Positions 7,001 through 7,576 of a stretch of DNA of 7,576 bases are shown one piece after another; positions within the stretch are counted from its first letter, which is position 1, and every line of letters starts with the position of its first letter. A program made the position numbers and the translations under genes. The notes beneath the pieces are model-generated. The model made no database searches and was not told where the DNA came from. It saw only the letters and a list, made by a program, of their open reading frames with translations. Source of the DNA: Akkermansiaceae bacterium (GTDB taxonomy: Bacteria; Verrucomicrobiota; Verrucomicrobiia; Verrucomicrobiales; Akkermansiaceae); the NCBI GenBank assembly GCA_011524615.1, contig WTJZ01000029.1:1-7576 (forward strand), given 5' to 3'.

Positions 7001-7435
7001 GGCCTCCGCTTCGTGAAAGCTCACTGGCGCGAGGGTGATAAGGTCATGATCACCGAGCCCCACCCTCATGCGGCAAAAATGGAGGTTGGCCAAGCCGACT
7101 ATGACTTCGTCGTCCCCATCCTCTACGACTTCACCTACTCTGATAATGGCCTCCTGAGAGACCGAAACGGAGATGCCGAGGTCGTTAACCGGATCGGTAA
7201 GATGCAAGAAGTATTCGAAGAAGACGAACGGATCTGGATCCTCGTCAACCGAGAAAAATTCCGCTCACGTAAACGTAACCTTCGATGGGAATACCCTACC
7301 GCTCGGGAGGAATTCTACATGCGTGAAAACTGCCGCCTCATGTACCGCTCATACCTCTGGCATGTCTACCTCTGGGACCAAAACCTAGGCAAGTATCATG
7401 CCTTCCGCAAAGAACCTGGCAACTTCAGCGAATAA
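4067..7435 (+). CDS. GT39/ArnT-like GT-C glycosyltransferase with two N-terminal periplasmic jelly-roll domains
   Basis: A 1122-residue inner-membrane protein predicted to transfer a sugar from a polyprenyl-phosphate donor on the periplasmic side. A basic N-terminus and TM anchor (about 12-28) lead into about 490 predicted periplasmic residues. Two related beta-sandwich units resemble the galactose-binding-like domains of glycosidases. Unit 1 (about 70-200) has HAWCVVGFEGGFELIVNGNP, WNTLSMETEG and NSDESWKGE. Unit 2 (about 270-490) has DAWLKVASRAPYILFFNGKP, TNEIRLRLLEE and SNSDWKSEWKGE. TMs follow at about 519-537, 545-562, 576-593 and 606-623. The next periplasmic loop holds PIDDDEY (acidic residues D633-E636), matching the first extracytoplasmic loop of GT-C enzymes, where catalytic Asp/Glu lie. 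GHIARFYQQQQ (730-740) resembles the conserved ARxY segment of the GT39 core. About eight more hydrophobic segments reach residue 960. A soluble C-terminal domain (about 975-1122) includes KAHWREGDKVMITEP and GQADYDFVV, as in other GT39 proteins. The usual core is about 500-600 residues, so the N-terminal half is an added module. Donor and acceptor are unknown. Confidence 0.82.
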   Translation: MLRKLLIRLRFSGLVAMVIGAVVWAIGTCYDPSEPAGRVYDFPRTCKWLRVKDDFQRTGCFRKDYWLSGEVKHAWCVVGFEGGFELIVNGNPVGATDYWRATRPFQNGLTEAGQRAVTSNPAVAYNFPREYQWMGHANHRVPVYFDIRKHFKPGWNTLSMETEGRWTGVAFCLTGEIVLENGEVISLNSDESWKGEPVPVGMGQREWFLPGMKIDHWQNAIAGRRFGGGQMTFVPKKMFETPFAGDWMIAGNLNNDLSNKTGQDFVYTWEQNGAVDDAWLKVASRAPYILFFNGKPVLPPSKQQRGLSEGGWLIKWMGRRPLEVYPTLLDPDETAGALVGHRFTNPKTGDHTQLDFKKYKNTINKTKERPGMAISYTEITNDAKDPNDPIAGTSDPYGILEEAFWRIPPEVLRERSGEQLHGFGIKPAIKQGTNEIRLRLLEEPMLGYSRSRSVAIAMDGLILNKNGSQQYIKSNSDWKSEWKGEEFLTEISPIAAAKAGTNFPQLKYIGEQRTTRSWKNIGLLIALLSWPVVFVIRPNKYWADFSLGFLFTLGLGVLVKYSMFERSEYLWYRTEYWTLIYLVISIAGGLCVCFYTGKNFKFKTGLPNWLVLSVMLALTLFFRGYRVCEQPIDDDEYASIQAVVSIAKIGVPEIGVGIWYSRSPGYHYLAGGIAWLTDYNLWVLRMISVLTSVATAWVVWYMSRVYFHSRWIAAVGAFLFAVHPFLIFTGHIARFYQQQQLFLILLIDFFIRGFIVANDVKWRVIAVFCFGFAVISQEISISFVPILIVLYILFGKDVHWRWEVKLIFACAVTGAVIFVDIILFQMKCMTRAVGVSPNVEATISPNFWELGNLFAMFIGYSRLHVALSAFWLISLVYSLKSGFRRLITLHVTLLVGVLFLNLLITSPSFRYQYTLVALWLMLGCHGLWVAFEILGRWTKNVAGAHVIRNIAVFAIFVSWSPWRIMGSYEEKILGDPISGLRFVKAHWREGDKVMITEPHPHAAKMEVGQADYDFVVPILYDFTYSDNGLLRDRNGDAEVVNRIGKMQEVFEEDERIWILVNREKFRSRKRNLRWEYPTAREEFYMRENCRLMYRSYLWHVYLWDQNLGKYHAFRKEPGNFSE

Positions 7436-7476
7436 TCCAGCTCAGGAAAAAAAGAGCATTTTGTATCAGAAAGAGC

Positions 7477-7508
7477 TTGCAATACATCCAAGATTACGAT
7501 TACATACT
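7477..7508 (+). promoter_or_regulatory. Candidate promoter for the tRNA-Leu gene
   Basis: TTGCAA (7477-7482) resembles a -35 box, and TACATA or CATACT (within 7501-7508) resembles a -10 box 18-20 nt downstream. The start site would fall about 10-14 nt before the tRNA, a normal short leader. The -10 match is weak and the spacing long, so this is tentative. No intrinsic terminator is visible between the glycosyltransferase stop at 7435 and this site, so read-through from the operon into the tRNA is possible. Confidence 0.35.
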
Positions 7509-7525
7509 CCTCCCCTACTAAAAAT

Positions 7526-7576
7526 GCCCAGATGGTGGAATTGGTAGACACGCGTGATTTAGGCTCACGTGCCGCA
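7526..7576 (+). tRNA. tRNA-Leu (anticodon UAG), 3'-truncated by the window edge
   Basis: The 5' acceptor strand is GCCCAGA (7526-7532), followed by TG. The D arm has a 3-bp stem, GTG/CAC, and the class II-type loop with ATTGGTAGA. The anticodon stem CGTGA (7553-7557) pairs with TCACG (7565-7569) around the loop TTTAGGC, which gives anticodon TAG at 7560-7562. The sequence then enters a GCCGCA variable arm, as in leucine tRNAs such as the E. coli UAG species. The T arm, acceptor 3' strand and CCA are beyond the window. It would read CUN leucine codons, chiefly CUA. Confidence 0.93.

Noticed and set aside
6788..7207. Minus-strand open frame of 139 codons under the glycosyltransferase C-terminal domain
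   Set aside because: It is a shadow of the sense gene, with low-complexity acidic composition and no start signals.
7436..7480. Intrinsic terminator after the glycosyltransferase (AGCTC at 7439-7443 with GAGCT at 7473-7477)
   Set aside because: Only 5 bp with a loop of about 29 nt and no following U-tract; not a credible terminator.
7526..7576. tRNA-Leu as the attachment site of an integrated island
   Set aside because: No integrase, no direct repeat of the tRNA 3' end and no mobile genes are visible; the tRNA 3' end is outside the window.

Overview
The window carries four co-directional genes on the + strand and the 5' part of a tRNA gene at its right edge. The host looks like a Gram-negative bacterium with a periplasm, since it has a membrane-fusion (HlyD-type) adaptor and a periplasm-facing GT-C glycosyltransferase. 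The methyltransferase resembles versions I associate with Bacteroidota and Verrucomicrobiota, and most starts lack a clear Shine-Dalgarno sequence. A lineage in or near those groups (PVC or FCB) is therefore plausible, but this is inference. There are no transposases, integrases, phage genes or CRISPR repeats, so this reads as ordinary chromosome with some poorly characterised envelope genes.

Layout: (1) Positions 3-1700 hold the 3' part of a periplasmic adaptor subunit whose frame is still open at the left edge. It ends in an unusual acidic tail of about 130 residues with a repeated Leu/Asp motif. (2) Positions 1701-1839 are an AT-rich gap with a 45-nt G-free stretch, a candidate -10 box and a strong imperfect palindrome. 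(3) Positions 1840-2628 encode a class I SAM-dependent methyltransferase with an N-terminal four-cysteine zinc-knuckle-like module. (4) Positions 2629-2710 are a short gap, ending in a hairpin that holds the next start codon. (5) Positions 2711-4063 encode an unrecognised five-TM protein with an alpha-helical, TPR-like C-terminal domain predicted to be periplasmic. (6) Three bases later, 4067-7435 encode a 1122-residue protein: a membrane anchor, two related jelly-roll (galactose-binding-like) domains predicted to be periplasmic, a GT39/ArnT-like GT-C membrane core and a soluble C-terminal domain. (7) Positions 7526-7576 are the start of tRNA-Leu(UAG), cut by the window end.

How they may work together: the last two CDSs are almost certainly co-transcribed and probably act as a pair at the outer face of the inner membrane, transferring a sugar from a lipid-linked donor to an envelope acceptor. 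The duplicated jelly-roll domains could recognise the glycan acceptor or product, and the helical domain of the upstream partner could act as a scaffold. The adaptor and methyltransferase could belong to the same surface-glycan or export programme, but only proximity and shared orientation support that. The most unusual item is the two-jelly-roll plus GT-C architecture together with its membrane/TPR-like neighbour.
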